Shown: positions 33,482 to 43,018 of the stretch, piece after piece | Layout of the letters: each line of letters begins with the position of its first letter | How positions within the stretch are numbered: the stretch's first letter is position 1 | Assembly: GCF_017876155.1 (NCBI RefSeq) | Contig: NZ_JAGINP010000009.1 | Span: 62,001-126,000 of the forward strand | Direction: 5' to 3' | DNA length: 64,000 bases | From: Azospirillum rugosum | GTDB taxonomy: Bacteria; Pseudomonadota; Alphaproteobacteria; Azospirillales; Azospirillaceae | Notes under the pieces: model-generated | Told to the model about the DNA's origin: nothing | Seen by the model: only the letters and a program-made list of their open reading frames with translations | The model's database searches: none | Program-made: the position numbers and the translations under genes

Positions 33482-34660
33482 ATGCCCATCATCAACCGAA
33501 TCGCCGAATTCCACGCGGACATGACCGCGTGGCGGCGCGACATCCACGCCCACCCCGAACTGGGCTACGAGGAGCACCGCACGTCCGCCCTCGTCGCCGC
33601 GAAGCTGGCCGACTGGGGCATCGCGGTGGAACGCGGGCTGGCCGGCACCGGCGTGGTCGGCACGTTGACGGGCCGCGGCGGGAACACCCGCGCCATCGGC
33701 CTGCGCGCCGACATGGACGCGCTGCCGATGCCGGAGGCGAACGGCTTCGCCCACGCCTCCACCAACGCCGGCGCCATGCACGCCTGCGGCCACGACGGCC
33801 ACACCACCATGCTGCTGGGCGCCGCCCGCTATCTGGCGGAGACGCGCAACTTCGACGGCGTGGTCCACTTCATCTTCCAGCCCGCCGAGGAGGGCAAGGG
33901 CGGCGGCCGGCGGATGATCGAGGATGGGCTGTTCGAGCGCTTCGACTGCGAGCAGGTCTACGGCATGCACAACTGGCCGGACCTGCCGGCCAACCGGATC
34001 GCCGTGCATCCCGGCCCGGTGATGGCCGCGGCCGACCAGTTCTCCATCACCGTATCGGGCCACGGTGGCCACGCCGCCATCCCGCACCGGAGCATCGACC
34101 CCGTCCTGGTCGCCGCCCACATCGTCACGGCGGCGCAGAGCCTGGTCAGCCGCGGCACCGACCCGGCAGACAGCGCCGTCGTCTCCGTCACCTGGGTGCA
34201 GGCCGGCACCACCTACAACGTCATCCCCGACGAGGCGAAGCTGCACGGCACCGTGCGCACCTTCACCGAGCCGACCCGCGCCCGCATCCGCGAGCAGCTC
34301 GGCCGCTTGGCGGAGAGCATCGCCGCCGGCTTCGGCGCCACGGCGGTGCTGGACTACCGGCCCGGCTACCCCGCCACCGTGAACACGGAGGCCGAGGCCA
34401 GGGTCGCCGCCGGGATCGCCGCCAAGGTGGTGGGCGAGGCCAACGTGACCTGGGCACCCAACCCGTCCATGGCGGCGGAGGACTTCGGCTACCTGCTGCG
34501 CGAGCGGCCGGGCGCCTATGTCTGGCTGGGCCATGGCGCCCATACGGGACCGGCCTGCCGGCTGCACAACCCGCACTACGACTTCAACGACGACATCCTG
34601 ACCACGGGCGCCAGCTATTGGGCCACGCTGGTCGAGACCATCCTGCCCCGGAGCGCCTGA
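33482..34660 (+). CDS. M20-family amidohydrolase (hippurate hydrolase type)
   Basis: This 392-residue metallo-hydrolase of the M20D group cleaves N-acyl amino acids or related amides. It opens with WRRDIHAHPELGYEEHRTSA, has the metal-binding segments MHACGHDGHT and QPAEEGKGGG and the dimerisation domain (SITVSGHGGHAAIPH) in the middle. The length is normal. The exact substrate (hippurate, an IAA-amino acid conjugate, or another) cannot be told from sequence. It lies 50 bases after the glutathione transferase gene and just before a lipoprotein gene. Confidence 0.88.
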   Translation: MPIINRIAEFHADMTAWRRDIHAHPELGYEEHRTSALVAAKLADWGIAVERGLAGTGVVGTLTGRGGNTRAIGLRADMDALPMPEANGFAHASTNAGAMHACGHDGHTTMLLGAARYLAETRNFDGVVHFIFQPAEEGKGGGRRMIEDGLFERFDCEQVYGMHNWPDLPANRIAVHPGPVMAAADQFSITVSGHGGHAAIPHRSIDPVLVAAHIVTAAQSLVSRGTDPADSAVVSVTWVQAGTTYNVIPDEAKLHGTVRTFTEPTRARIREQLGRLAESIAAGFGATAVLDYRPGYPATVNTEAEARVAAGIAAKVVGEANVTWAPNPSMAAEDFGYLLRERPGAYVWLGHGAHTGPACRLHNPHYDFNDDILTTGASYWATLVETILPRSA

Positions 34661-34664
34661 CCGC

Positions 34665-35153
34665 ATGCGAACGACGACGTCCCGCGCCGCTTCCCTGGCC
34701 CTATCTCTGATCGCTTTCGCGGTCGCCCTGCCCCTGCTGGGCGCCTGCCAGACGGCCCCGGACGCGGCGACGGCGTCGCGCTCGCTGCTGCCCGCCGACG
34801 CCGCCCCCGGCACCTATTGGCAGGGCGACCGCAGCCAGGCCTTCGAGCGCGCCTACGTCGTCGCCCGCACCCCGCAGGAATGGACCGAGCTGTGGTCCCG
34901 CGTCGGCGAGCCGGCCCCCGCCGACCTGCCCGGCGACCGGATGGCGGTCGGCGTCTTCCTCGGTCCGCGCGACACCGCCGGCTACGGCGTCGCCATCGAC
35001 ACGGTGCGGCAGGAGGGGTCCGACATCATCGTCGGCTACCACGAGCGCGTGCCCGGCCCGGCCCAGGCCGTGGCCCAGATGCAGACCAGCCCCTACGCGG
35101 TGCGCCTGCTGCCGAAGGCACCGGGTGCCACGAAGTTCCAGCGGGAGAAGTGA
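34665..35153 (+). CDS. lipoprotein with a PrcB-like C-terminal domain
   Basis: This 162-residue protein has a lipoprotein signal ending LLGAC (Cys28). The mature part (YVVARTPQEWTELWSRVGEP and DRMAVGVFLGPRDTAGYGVA) resembles the PrcB C-terminal domain found in protease complex subunits and small secreted proteins. It starts four bases after the amidohydrolase stop, so the two are probably co-transcribed. A role in the cell envelope is likely; the partner is unknown. Confidence 0.65.
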   Translation: MRTTTSRAASLALSLIAFAVALPLLGACQTAPDAATASRSLLPADAAPGTYWQGDRSQAFERAYVVARTPQEWTELWSRVGEPAPADLPGDRMAVGVFLGPRDTAGYGVAIDTVRQEGSDIIVGYHERVPGPAQAVAQMQTSPYAVRLLPKAPGATKFQREK

Positions 35154-35161
35154 GGATTCGA

Positions 35162-35178
35162 TCCACCATAATGGTGGA
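35162..35178. promoter_or_regulatory. mqsRA operator palindrome 1
   Basis: TCCACCAT-A-ATGGTGGA is a perfect dyad 42 bases before the mqsR start. It contains CATAAT, a possible -10 element. It is probably bound by the antitoxin MqsA for autorepression. Confidence 0.65.
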
Positions 35179-35191
35179 ACCCGCTTGGCGC

Positions 35192-35208
35192 GCCACCATA
35201 TTGGTGGC
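35192..35208. promoter_or_regulatory. mqsRA operator palindrome 2
   Basis: GCCACCA-TAT-TGGTGGC is a perfect dyad whose centre is 30 bases (about three helical turns) from palindrome 1. It ends 11 bases before the mqsR GTG. Confidence 0.65.
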
Positions 35209-35219
35209 ATGCTCCGCCC

Positions 35220-35525
35220 GTGGAAAAGCGCCGCCCAACCTATGACCTGGACGCCTTCAAGGCCGCTTTCGCGTCGCCGTCGCGATTGGCGGCGACCCGA
35301 ACCGCCTTGGCCGACGCCCTGGCGCTCGGGTTTGATCGTTCAGGCATGATTGCCGTCATCCAAACCATGGAACGGCGGCATTTCTACAAATCAATGACGT
35401 CCCACGCGGACCACACGCTGTGGCAGGACGTCTACCATGTACCCGCGCAGGGCATGCTGCTCTACGTCAAGTTCTGCGCCGACGTGATCACGGAATTCCG
35501 CCTGCTGTCCTTCAAGGAGAAGTGA
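35220..35525 (+). CDS. mqsR: MqsR-family mRNA interferase toxin
   Basis: This 101-residue RelE-fold ribonuclease toxin aligns with E. coli MqsR over its whole length: MEKRRPTYDL at the start, RRHFYKSMTSHADHTLWQDV in the middle with catalytic-region Lys57, and LLSFKEK at the end. MqsR cuts mRNA, mainly at GC-containing triplets. It starts with GTG. The toxin gene comes first and the antitoxin follows three bases after its stop, the usual mqsRA order. Two palindromes in the promoter indicate autoregulation. Confidence 0.92.
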   Translation: MEKRRPTYDLDAFKAAFASPSRLAATRTALADALALGFDRSGMIAVIQTMERRHFYKSMTSHADHTLWQDVYHVPAQGMLLYVKFCADVITEFRLLSFKEK

Positions 35526-35528
35526 CCG

Positions 35529-35972
35529 ATGGCAAGCCAAAGCCCCAACCTGCCGGCCCCCAAGCTACCGGAAACAATGCGCTGCCCGGAAACCGGGCGG
35601 ACGCTGCGCCGCGACGTGCGCCCCTTCACCGTCGCCTACAAGGGCTTCAGCAAGACCGTGGATTTGCCCGGATATTATCCCGAGGATGATGGCGAGAGCG
35701 TGCATGTCGGCGACGACATGGCCGTCACGGATGAGGCTCTGCGAACGCTGAAGGAGGAGGTCGACCGCATTCCGTCGCAGCACACGGTCCGCCGCATCCG
35801 CAAGAAGCTCGGCCTGTCGCAGCGGGAGGCGTCGCGCATCCTCGGCGGCGGCCCGAACGCGTTCGAGAAGTACGAACGCGGCGAGGTCGAGCCGAGCCGG
35901 GTGATGGGCAACCTGCTCTTCCTGCTCGATCGCCATCCGGAACTGCTGAACGACCTGCGCGGGCCATGCTGA
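35529..35972 (+). CDS. mqsA: MqsA-family antitoxin, zinc cysteines lost
   Basis: This 147-residue antitoxin has a C-terminal Xre-type helix-turn-helix (IRKKLGLSQREASRILGGGP, FEKYERGEVEPSR, ending LDRHPELLNDLR) that matches E. coli MqsA closely. The N-terminal toxin-binding part keeps the layout (MRCPETGRTL ... AYKGFSKTVDLPGYYPEDDG). The two CxxC pairs that bind zinc in E. coli MqsA are reduced to a single Cys, so folding without zinc is expected. It neutralises MqsR and should repress the operon through the upstream palindromes. Confidence 0.9.
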   Translation: MASQSPNLPAPKLPETMRCPETGRTLRRDVRPFTVAYKGFSKTVDLPGYYPEDDGESVHVGDDMAVTDEALRTLKEEVDRIPSQHTVRRIRKKLGLSQREASRILGGGPNAFEKYERGEVEPSRVMGNLLFLLDRHPELLNDLRGPC

Positions 35973-36007
35973 TCACCGCTTCCCCAACATCCGCAGTTCG
36001 AGGTTTC

Positions 36008-36094
36008 GTAGGTTGGGTGGAGCGCCAGCGCAACCCAACATCGTCCGCGGTGTCGCGCGTGTTGGGTTGCGGCTGGCGCCTCCACCCAACCTAC
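36008..36094. repeat. GTAGGTTGGGTGGAG inverted repeat
   Basis: GTAGGTTGGGTGGAGCGCCA and its inverse form an 87-base inverted repeat between mqsA and the convergent oppC-like gene. Related copies are at 4117 (half), 56342 and 63072. Confidence 0.85.
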
Positions 36095-36110
36095 GAAATT
36101 TTGCTGTGGA

Positions 36111-36998
36111 TTACCGCTTCCCCGACGTCCGCGGGTCCAGCGCGTCCTGCAACCCGTCGCCCAGCAGGTTGACGGCGATCACCGTCAGGAAGATCAGCAG
36201 GCCCGGCCAGACGGCCAGCATCGGCGCGCTGCCGACCTGTTCCTGCGCGTTGGTCAGCATGTTGCCCCAGGAGGGCAGCGGCGGCTGGATGCCGAGGCCG
36301 AGGAAGCTCAGCACCGATTCCAGCAGGATGACGTTGCCGACGGTCAGCGTCGTCGCCACCACGGCCGGGGCGGCGACGTTCGGCAGGATGTGGGTCAGCA
36401 TGATGCGGCGGCTGTCCGCCCCCATGGCGACGGCGGCCAGCACATAGTCGCGCCGCCGCGCCGACAGGGTCGCCCCGCGCACCAGCCGCGCCACCGTCGT
36501 CCAGCCGAACAGGGCGACCAGCACGACGATGCGGATCAGGCTGGCGTCCTCGCTGCCCGCGACCTCCGGCGGGATGCCCAGCCGCGTCAGGTCGATGGCG
36601 CCCAGCACGATCAGCAGGGGCAGCAGCGGCAGCGCGATCAGCCCGTCGGTGACGCGCATCAGCAGGTCGTCCAGCCGCCCGCCGTAGTAGCCGGCCAGCA
36701 GCCCGATGCCCGTGCCGATCACCGCGGAGGCCAGCGCCGCCGCCACGCCGACGAACAGCGACACCCGCCCGCCGTAGAGCAGCCGCACCAGCACGTCGCG
36801 CCCCAGCTCGTCGGTGCCCAGCGGGTGGTCGAAGGACGGCGGGCCGAAGCGGTCGAGCAGGCTGACCGCCGTGGGGTCGAGGCCGAGCTGCGCCTCGATC
36901 AGCGGGGCGGCCAGGGCGGCGCCGGCCAGGATCACCAGCAGCAGCGCGCTCGCCACGGCGAGACGGTGGCGGGCGAAGCGCCGCAGGAAGCGTGACAT
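36111..36998 (-). CDS. peptide/nickel-type ABC transporter permease, DppC/OppC type
   Basis: This is a 295-residue inner-membrane permease with six expected helices. It opens MSRFLRRFARHRLAVASALL and contains HPLGTDELGRDVLVRLLYGG, a hallmark of the DppC group. The EAA loop reads RRRDYVLAAVAMGADSRRIM. It pairs with the DppB-type permease whose stop is 14 bases upstream of its start. Substrate is a peptide or another solute; see the binding protein at 38139. Confidence 0.9.
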   Translation of the reverse strand: MSRFLRRFARHRLAVASALLLVILAGAALAAPLIEAQLGLDPTAVSLLDRFGPPSFDHPLGTDELGRDVLVRLLYGGRVSLFVGVAAALASAVIGTGIGLLAGYYGGRLDDLLMRVTDGLIALPLLPLLIVLGAIDLTRLGIPPEVAGSEDASLIRIVVLVALFGWTTVARLVRGATLSARRRDYVLAAVAMGADSRRIMLTHILPNVAAPAVVATTLTVGNVILLESVLSFLGLGIQPPLPSWGNMLTNAQEQVGSAPMLAVWPGLLIFLTVIAVNLLGDGLQDALDPRTSGKR

Positions 36999-37012
36999 GG
37001 AGACCCGGGGCC

Positions 37013-37978
<966 letters not shown>

Positions 37979-38005
37979 GGGTGGGTTGGGGAAAAGTGCT
38001 TGGGT

Positions 38006-38112
38006 TGGGCCCCCACCCAACCCTCCCCCACTTCGCGGGGGAGGGCTTTCAGGGACGCGCGGCGGAGTTCCCTCCCCCGCCGAAGGTGGGGGAGGGTTAG
38101 GGTGGGGGCCCA
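38006..38112. repeat. TGGGCCCCCACCC palindromic repeat in the peptide ABC operon
   Basis: A 107-base element with TGGGCCCCCACCC at one end and its inverse GGGTGGGGGCCCA at the other. Hairpin CCCTCCCCCACTTCGCGGGG lies inside. It sits between the binding-protein and permease genes, where it could reduce read-through or stabilise the upstream mRNA. Confidence 0.88.
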
Positions 38113-38138
38113 GTGCGACAACCTACCTCTCACCCCCC

Positions 38139-39812
38139 TCACCCCTTCGGCTTCCACGTCTCGATCCACAGGGTGCTGGAGTCCAGATGCCCGGTCGGCA
38201 CCACGTTGTCGAGCCATTGCGGCAGGATGTAGGGGTCGGCGCGGAAGAACAGCGGCAGGTTGGGCAGGTCCTGGGCGTAGATGGTCTGCAGCTTCGCCCA
38301 CAGCGCGCGGTTGGCGTCCGGCTCGCAGACATGCTCCAGGTCTTCCAGGACCTTGTCCATCTCCGGGTTCTTGTAGCCCGTGTAGTTCTGGCCGGCCCAG
38401 TTGTTCGCCTCGCTCGGAATCATGCTGGAATGCAGGATGGTGCGCGGGATGTTCTCCGGCGCGCTGACCCAGGCGAACAGGGCCATCGACTTGAAGCGGC
38501 GCTTCTCCAGCGTGTCGCCGAACAGGACGCGCGGCGGCTCGTTGACGATGCGCACCTCGACGCCGGCCTGCCGCCATTGCGCCTGCAACACCTGCTGAAG
38601 CACCTCGCGGGAGCGGTTGCCGGCGGTGGTCATGATCTCCAGCGACAGCCGCTCCCCCTTGGCGTTGTGGCGCACGCCGGCGCGCCGCTCGGTCCAGCCG
38701 GCCTCGTCCAGCAGCTTCGCCGCCTCCTTCGGGTCGTAGGAATAGGTCGGGTAGCCCGGCACATGCACGCGGTCGAGCGGGCTGATCTCGTTGTCGGCGA
38801 CCGGCTGCCGGCCCTCATAGAGCTGCTTGGAGATGGCCTGGCGGTCGATGGACAGCAGCAGCGCCTTGCGCACGCGCACGTCGGCCAGCGCCGGGTTGTC
38901 CAGGTTCAGCTCCACATGCTCGAAGAAGAGGCCGGGCTTGTAGATGATATTATAGCGGCTGCCGTGCCGCTTCTCGAAGGCCAGCACCTGGTCCAGCGGC
39001 AGGCCCGTCTCCCCCGGCACCATGTCGATCTGGCCGGCCAGCAGGTTGGCCTCCAGCGCCGAGGTGTTCTCGATGGCCCGCACCACCACGCGCTTGAAGG
39101 GCGGCTTCGGCCCCCACCAGGTCGGGTTCTGCTCCAGCACCACATGGCTGCCCGTTTCCACCTGCGCGATGCGGTAGGGGCCGAAATAGAGGCCGGGGTT
39201 GGTGGTGTCCGTCTCGTACTTGGACCGCGTGCGGTAGTTGGCCGGGTCGGCCTCGAACACCGGCCGTTCCAGATGGGCCGGCAGGATCTCGAAGTCGTTG
39301 ATCTCGGCGTAGGTGCAGACCGCCTTGTCGCGGTGGATGGTGAAGGTGCGCTCGTCCTTCACGTCGATGGCGACGATGTCGCGGGCGAACAGATCGAAGT
39401 TGGCGTAGCCGCTCTGCGGGTGCTTGCCGACGGTCCAGGTGAACAGCACGTCGTCGGTGGTCACCGGCTTGCCGTCGCCCCAGGTGGCCTTGGGGTTGAT
39501 GGTGTAGGTGACCTTGATGCCCTTCTTGCCGTCGGGGCGCGTCTCGTACTCCGCGGTGCCCTTCTCGATGGAGGGCAGCTCGGTGCAGAGCATGCAGGTC
39601 AGCCGCCAGTCGGCGTCGTAGGCGGTGAAGGGCCGCCGCACCATGGCGAGGATGTAGGCCTTGGCCGACATCGCCTCGACCGAGGGGTGCCAGTTGCTGG
39701 GGAACTGGGTCAGGCCGATGGTCAGCTCGTCCTTCGCCGCCTGCGCGGGCGGCGCCCCGAGCGTTCCCGTCAGCAGTCCCGCAAGCAGCAGCGCGGCCAG
39801 TCCGTTTCGCAT
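38139..39812 (-). CDS. peptide-type ABC transporter substrate-binding protein (family 5)
   Basis: This 557-residue periplasmic protein has a signal peptide (about 1-25, ending AQA) and the family 5 fold, beginning DELTIGLTQFPSNWHPSVEA. The family binds oligopeptides, nickel complexes or sugars and hands them to DppBC-type permeases. The ATG at 39812 opens the signal peptide. The length is typical. It is first in the minus-strand operon, separated from the permease genes by a palindromic repeat. Confidence 0.9.
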   Translation of the reverse strand: MRNGLAALLLAGLLTGTLGAPPAQAAKDELTIGLTQFPSNWHPSVEAMSAKAYILAMVRRPFTAYDADWRLTCMLCTELPSIEKGTAEYETRPDGKKGIKVTYTINPKATWGDGKPVTTDDVLFTWTVGKHPQSGYANFDLFARDIVAIDVKDERTFTIHRDKAVCTYAEINDFEILPAHLERPVFEADPANYRTRSKYETDTTNPGLYFGPYRIAQVETGSHVVLEQNPTWWGPKPPFKRVVVRAIENTSALEANLLAGQIDMVPGETGLPLDQVLAFEKRHGSRYNIIYKPGLFFEHVELNLDNPALADVRVRKALLLSIDRQAISKQLYEGRQPVADNEISPLDRVHVPGYPTYSYDPKEAAKLLDEAGWTERRAGVRHNAKGERLSLEIMTTAGNRSREVLQQVLQAQWRQAGVEVRIVNEPPRVLFGDTLEKRRFKSMALFAWVSAPENIPRTILHSSMIPSEANNWAGQNYTGYKNPEMDKVLEDLEHVCEPDANRALWAKLQTIYAQDLPNLPLFFRADPYILPQWLDNVVPTGHLDSSTLWIETWKPKG

Positions 39813-39980
39813 CGCGGCCTTGTCTCCGTTCCCGTGGTCACGGTTACGAACTATGGGGACGGGCAACGCTCCGGTCCAGCGCGGAACGCCTTGACGCGAC
39901 ACACTTGACTGGAACGGGCTGCGGGTGTTTGTGCAAGGCACCATACGCAACCGCATGGAAGTGGGGAGCCCGAGAACGCC

Positions 39981-40760
39981 ATGCCCGGCACCGTGACCCT
40001 GACGCGCGACGGCGCCGTCGCCACCCTGACGCTCAGCAACCCGGACAAGCTGAACGCCTTCGACAAGCCGATGTGGCACGCGATGATCCCGCTGCTGCGC
40101 CAGCTGGGCGCCGACGACTCGGTGCGCGCGGTGGTGCTGCGCGGGGCCGGCGGGCGGGCCTTCAGCCCCGGCGCCGACATCTCCGAATTCGAGACGGAGC
40201 GCAACAGCCCCGAACAGGGCGCCGCCTACGGCGTCCTGATGGACGAGGGGCTGACCCTGCTGCGCGAATTGCCGCACCCGACCCTGGCGGCGATCCAGGG
40301 GGCCTGCTGCGGCATCGGGCTGGCGGTGGCGCTGGCCTGCGACCTGCGGGTCTGCACGGAGAACAGCCGCTTCGGCGTGCCGGTCAGCCGGCTCGGCATC
40401 TCCATGGCCTTGCCGGAGCTGAAGCTGGTCCACGACATCGCCGGCGGCCCGGCGGCGCTGGAGATCCTGCTGGAAGGCCGGGTGTTCGGCGCGGCGGAGG
40501 CCAAGGACAAGCGCCTCGTCACCCGCATCGTGCCCGAGGACGCCTTCGAGGGCGAGATCGCCGCGACGGTGGAGCGCATCACGGGCGGCGCCCCGCTGGC
40601 CGCGCGCCTGCACAAGCAGTTCGTCCGCCGCCTGTCCGACCCCGCCCCGCTGACCGAGGCGGAGATGGCCGAATGCTACGACTGCTTCGGCACAGAGGAC
40701 TTCCGCGAGGGGTATCGGGCGTTTTTGGAGAAGCGCAAGCCGGTGTTCCGGGGGCGGTGA
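39981..40760 (+). CDS. enoyl-CoA hydratase/isomerase family protein
   Basis: This 259-residue crotonase-fold protein has the oxyanion-hole segments RAFSPGADISEFE and AIQGACCGIGLAVALACDLR. At the usual hydratase glutamate positions it has RFGVPVSRLGISMALPELKL, so the exact reaction (hydratase, isomerase or another crotonase activity) is uncertain. It is a stand-alone gene, divergent from the peptide ABC operon. The ATG at 39981 opens the domain. Confidence 0.85.
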   Translation: MPGTVTLTRDGAVATLTLSNPDKLNAFDKPMWHAMIPLLRQLGADDSVRAVVLRGAGGRAFSPGADISEFETERNSPEQGAAYGVLMDEGLTLLRELPHPTLAAIQGACCGIGLAVALACDLRVCTENSRFGVPVSRLGISMALPELKLVHDIAGGPAALEILLEGRVFGAAEAKDKRLVTRIVPEDAFEGEIAATVERITGGAPLAARLHKQFVRRLSDPAPLTEAEMAECYDCFGTEDFREGYRAFLEKRKPVFRGR

Positions 40761-40777
40761 GCGGGGTAGCGGCGAAT

Positions 40778-40883
40778 GCCCCCTCCCTAACCCTCCCCCG
40801 CTTCGCGGGAGAGGGGACTGCCGCTGCCCCTCCCTCCACCGCAAAGCGGGGGAGGGTGCCCGCGGGAGCGGGTGGGAGGGGGC
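40778..40883. repeat. GCCCCCTCCC palindromic repeat
   Basis: A 106-base element bounded by GCCCCCTCCCTAACCC and GGTGGGAGGGGGC, with GCTTCGCGGGAGAGGGGACT in the first hairpin. It fills the gap between the crotonase gene and the DHA2 transporter gene. Confidence 0.85.
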
Positions 40884-41008
40884 CCAACGCCCGAACATCC
40901 CCACGCATGCCAGGGATCCCGCGATAGCGATGGTCGCGCGGCCGGAAAAGTCCAGTTTTGGACGATTGACCAACCGCGCCACCTCCCCTTCCCGGTCCCT
41001 GCCCCCTC

Positions 41009-42442
41009 ATGCCCCGCTCCACCCGCCTGACTCCCTTCATCATCGCCTGCGCCCTGTTCATGGAGAACCTGGACGCGACGGTGATCGCCACCGCCCTGCC
41101 CCAGATCGCCCATTCCATGGGCGAGTCGCCGCTGCGGCTCAGCCTCGCCATGACCTCCTACATGCTGGCGCTGGCCGTGTTCCTGCCCGTCAGCGGCTGG
41201 ATGGCCGACCGGTTCGGGGCGCGCACGGTCTTCGCCTCGGCCATCGGGGTGTTCACGGTGGGGTCGGTGCTCTGCGGCTTCTCCAACGGCCTGTTCGAGC
41301 TGGTGGGCGCGCGGGTGCTTCAGGGGCTGGGCGGCGCCATGATGGTGCCGGTGGGGCGGCTGATCCTGCTGAAGACCGTGCCGAAGGACCAGCTGGTCGG
41401 CGCCATGGCGCAGATGACCATCCCGGCGCTGATCGGGCCGGCGGTAGGGCCGCTGGTCGGCGGTTTCATCGCGACCTACGCGTCCTGGCGCTGGATCTTC
41501 TTCATCAACGTGCCGATCAGCCTGGTCGGCATCGCGCTAGTCCTGACCCTGATTCCGAACGTGCGGGAGGAGGAGGTGGAGCCCTTCGACGGCGCCGGCT
41601 TCGCGCTCAGCGCCGTGTCGCTGGCCGCGCTGATGTTCGGGCTGGAGAATGTCGGGCGCACGGTGATGCCGCCGGCCGCCGTCGTGGGCGTGCTGGCGGT
41701 GGGGGTCGCGGCCGGCTGGCTGTACCTGCGCCACGCCCGCCGGGTGCCCAAGCCGGTGCTGGACCCCAGCCTGTTCCGGCTGCCCACCTACTGCGCGGCG
41801 GTGCTGGGCGGCACGCTGTTCCGCATCGGCATCGGCGCCGTGCCCTTCCTGATGCCGCTGATGCTCCAGGTCGGGTTCGGCCGCACTGCCTTCGAATCCG
41901 GCGCGCTGACCTTCGCCGGGGCGGTCGGCGCCCTGACCATGAAGACGCTGGCCAAGCCGATCCTGCGCATGGCCGGCTTCCGCCGGGTGCTGATGGGCAA
42001 CGCGCTGCTGAGCGGCGCGATCCTGATGGGCTACGCGGCCTTCCGGCCGGACACGGCGCACTGGGTCATCCTGGGCGCGCTGCTGACCGGCGGCTTCTTC
42101 CGCTCGCTGCAATTCACCGGCCTGAACAGCCTCGCCTACGCCGAGGTGGCGAAGCCGTGGCTGAGCCGCGCCAACACGCTGTCCAGCGTGGTGCAGCAGG
42201 TGTCGCTGAGCCTGGGCGTCGCGGTGGGCGCCCTGGTGCTGCACCTGACGCAAGCCGTCTCCGGCGGCGCGGAGCTGGCGCCCGCCGACTTCGTCCCGGC
42301 CTTCCTGACGGTGGGCGGCATGGCCTGTCTGTCGGCCCTGTTCTTCGTGCGGCTGCCGCCCGACGCGGGCGCGGAGATCAGCGGCCACCGCGCGCGAGCG
42401 CGGGCGAAGGAGCCGCCGCAGGCCCTGGAAGCGGCGGATTGA
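41009..42442 (+). CDS. DHA2-family MFS multidrug transporter
   Basis: This 477-residue transporter has about 14 membrane helices. It opens with FIIACALFMENLDATVIATA, containing the D-x-T motif of EmrB/QacA-like proteins, and has motif A as GWMADRFGARTVF. Motif C-like GPLVGGFIA marks it as an antiporter. It probably expels hydrophobic compounds with proton exchange. No membrane-fusion partner gene (EmrA) is adjacent. The ATG at 41009 is the first in frame. Confidence 0.9.
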   Translation: MPRSTRLTPFIIACALFMENLDATVIATALPQIAHSMGESPLRLSLAMTSYMLALAVFLPVSGWMADRFGARTVFASAIGVFTVGSVLCGFSNGLFELVGARVLQGLGGAMMVPVGRLILLKTVPKDQLVGAMAQMTIPALIGPAVGPLVGGFIATYASWRWIFFINVPISLVGIALVLTLIPNVREEEVEPFDGAGFALSAVSLAALMFGLENVGRTVMPPAAVVGVLAVGVAAGWLYLRHARRVPKPVLDPSLFRLPTYCAAVLGGTLFRIGIGAVPFLMPLMLQVGFGRTAFESGALTFAGAVGALTMKTLAKPILRMAGFRRVLMGNALLSGAILMGYAAFRPDTAHWVILGALLTGGFFRSLQFTGLNSLAYAEVAKPWLSRANTLSSVVQQVSLSLGVAVGALVLHLTQAVSGGAELAPADFVPAFLTVGGMACLSALFFVRLPPDAGAEISGHRARARAKEPPQALEAAD

Positions 42443-42507
42443 ATTCGGCGGATTGACGGGCTGCGCTGTTGTCCCCTGGTACGACTGAACCGCAGGGGAC
42501 AACCGCC

Positions 42508-42711
42508 ATGACCGAGAAGGACGCCGACAAGCCCGCCTTCGCCAACGACACCGACGGCCTCCAGGCGCCGTCCATCGAAACGACGCCCAGCACCATCCCG
42601 CAGACCCCGCTGCCCGGACGCGCGCCGTCGCGGCCGGAAGCCGGTGCCAAAAGCGAAGTCGGAGAGGAGAAAAGCCCCACCGGCCGTCCCAGCACGGATC
42701 GTCGGCCTTGA
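42508..42711 (+). CDS. hypothetical small protein, 67 residues
   Basis: A short polar protein rich in Pro, Ser, Thr and Glu (starts MTEKDADKPAFANDTDGLQA) with no hydrophobic segment or known domain. It is probably intrinsically disordered. CAGGGGAC precedes the ATG at a reasonable distance. It is a weak but plausible gene between the transporter and the LysR regulator. Confidence 0.45.
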   Translation: MTEKDADKPAFANDTDGLQAPSIETTPSTIPQTPLPGRAPSRPEAGAKSEVGEEKSPTGRPSTDRRP

Positions 42712-43018
42712 CGGGGCTCTCCCGGAGTCGGGCGCCTGTCCGCGCCGGACTCCGCCTGATGCCGGGGAACTTCAGGGGCGGCCGCACCACCCCACAGTTG
42801 CGCCCACCGGAGTTTCAAACAAATCGCCTAAAATTTATGTGCTGATTTGTCCTCCCGCCCGAAAATTCTTGCCAAGCTTTGCTCTTTTTCGTGCCGAGCC
42901 CCTGTCGTCGGGCGTGCGTTGGCCGCGCGTTACCGGTATAAACATGCATGGCGGCCATGCGCCGCCATTATAGAATGAACGGGAGGCTTCCCGCCGTGGC
43001 GCGGGGGCGAGACAAGGC
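42712..43018 (+). other. leader region of the LysR-family gene
   Basis: About 300 bases without a gene. It contains GCATGG-CGG-CCATGC (42946-42960), a perfect short dyad about 60-75 bases before the LysR start. TATAAA and TATAGAAT words nearby may belong to the promoter. Confidence 0.4.
42946..42960. promoter_or_regulatory. dyad upstream of the LysR gene
   Basis: GCATGG-CGG-CCATGC, a perfect 15-base dyad. LysR regulators often bind such T-N11-A-like dyads near their own promoter, so autoregulation is possible. Confidence 0.35.
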
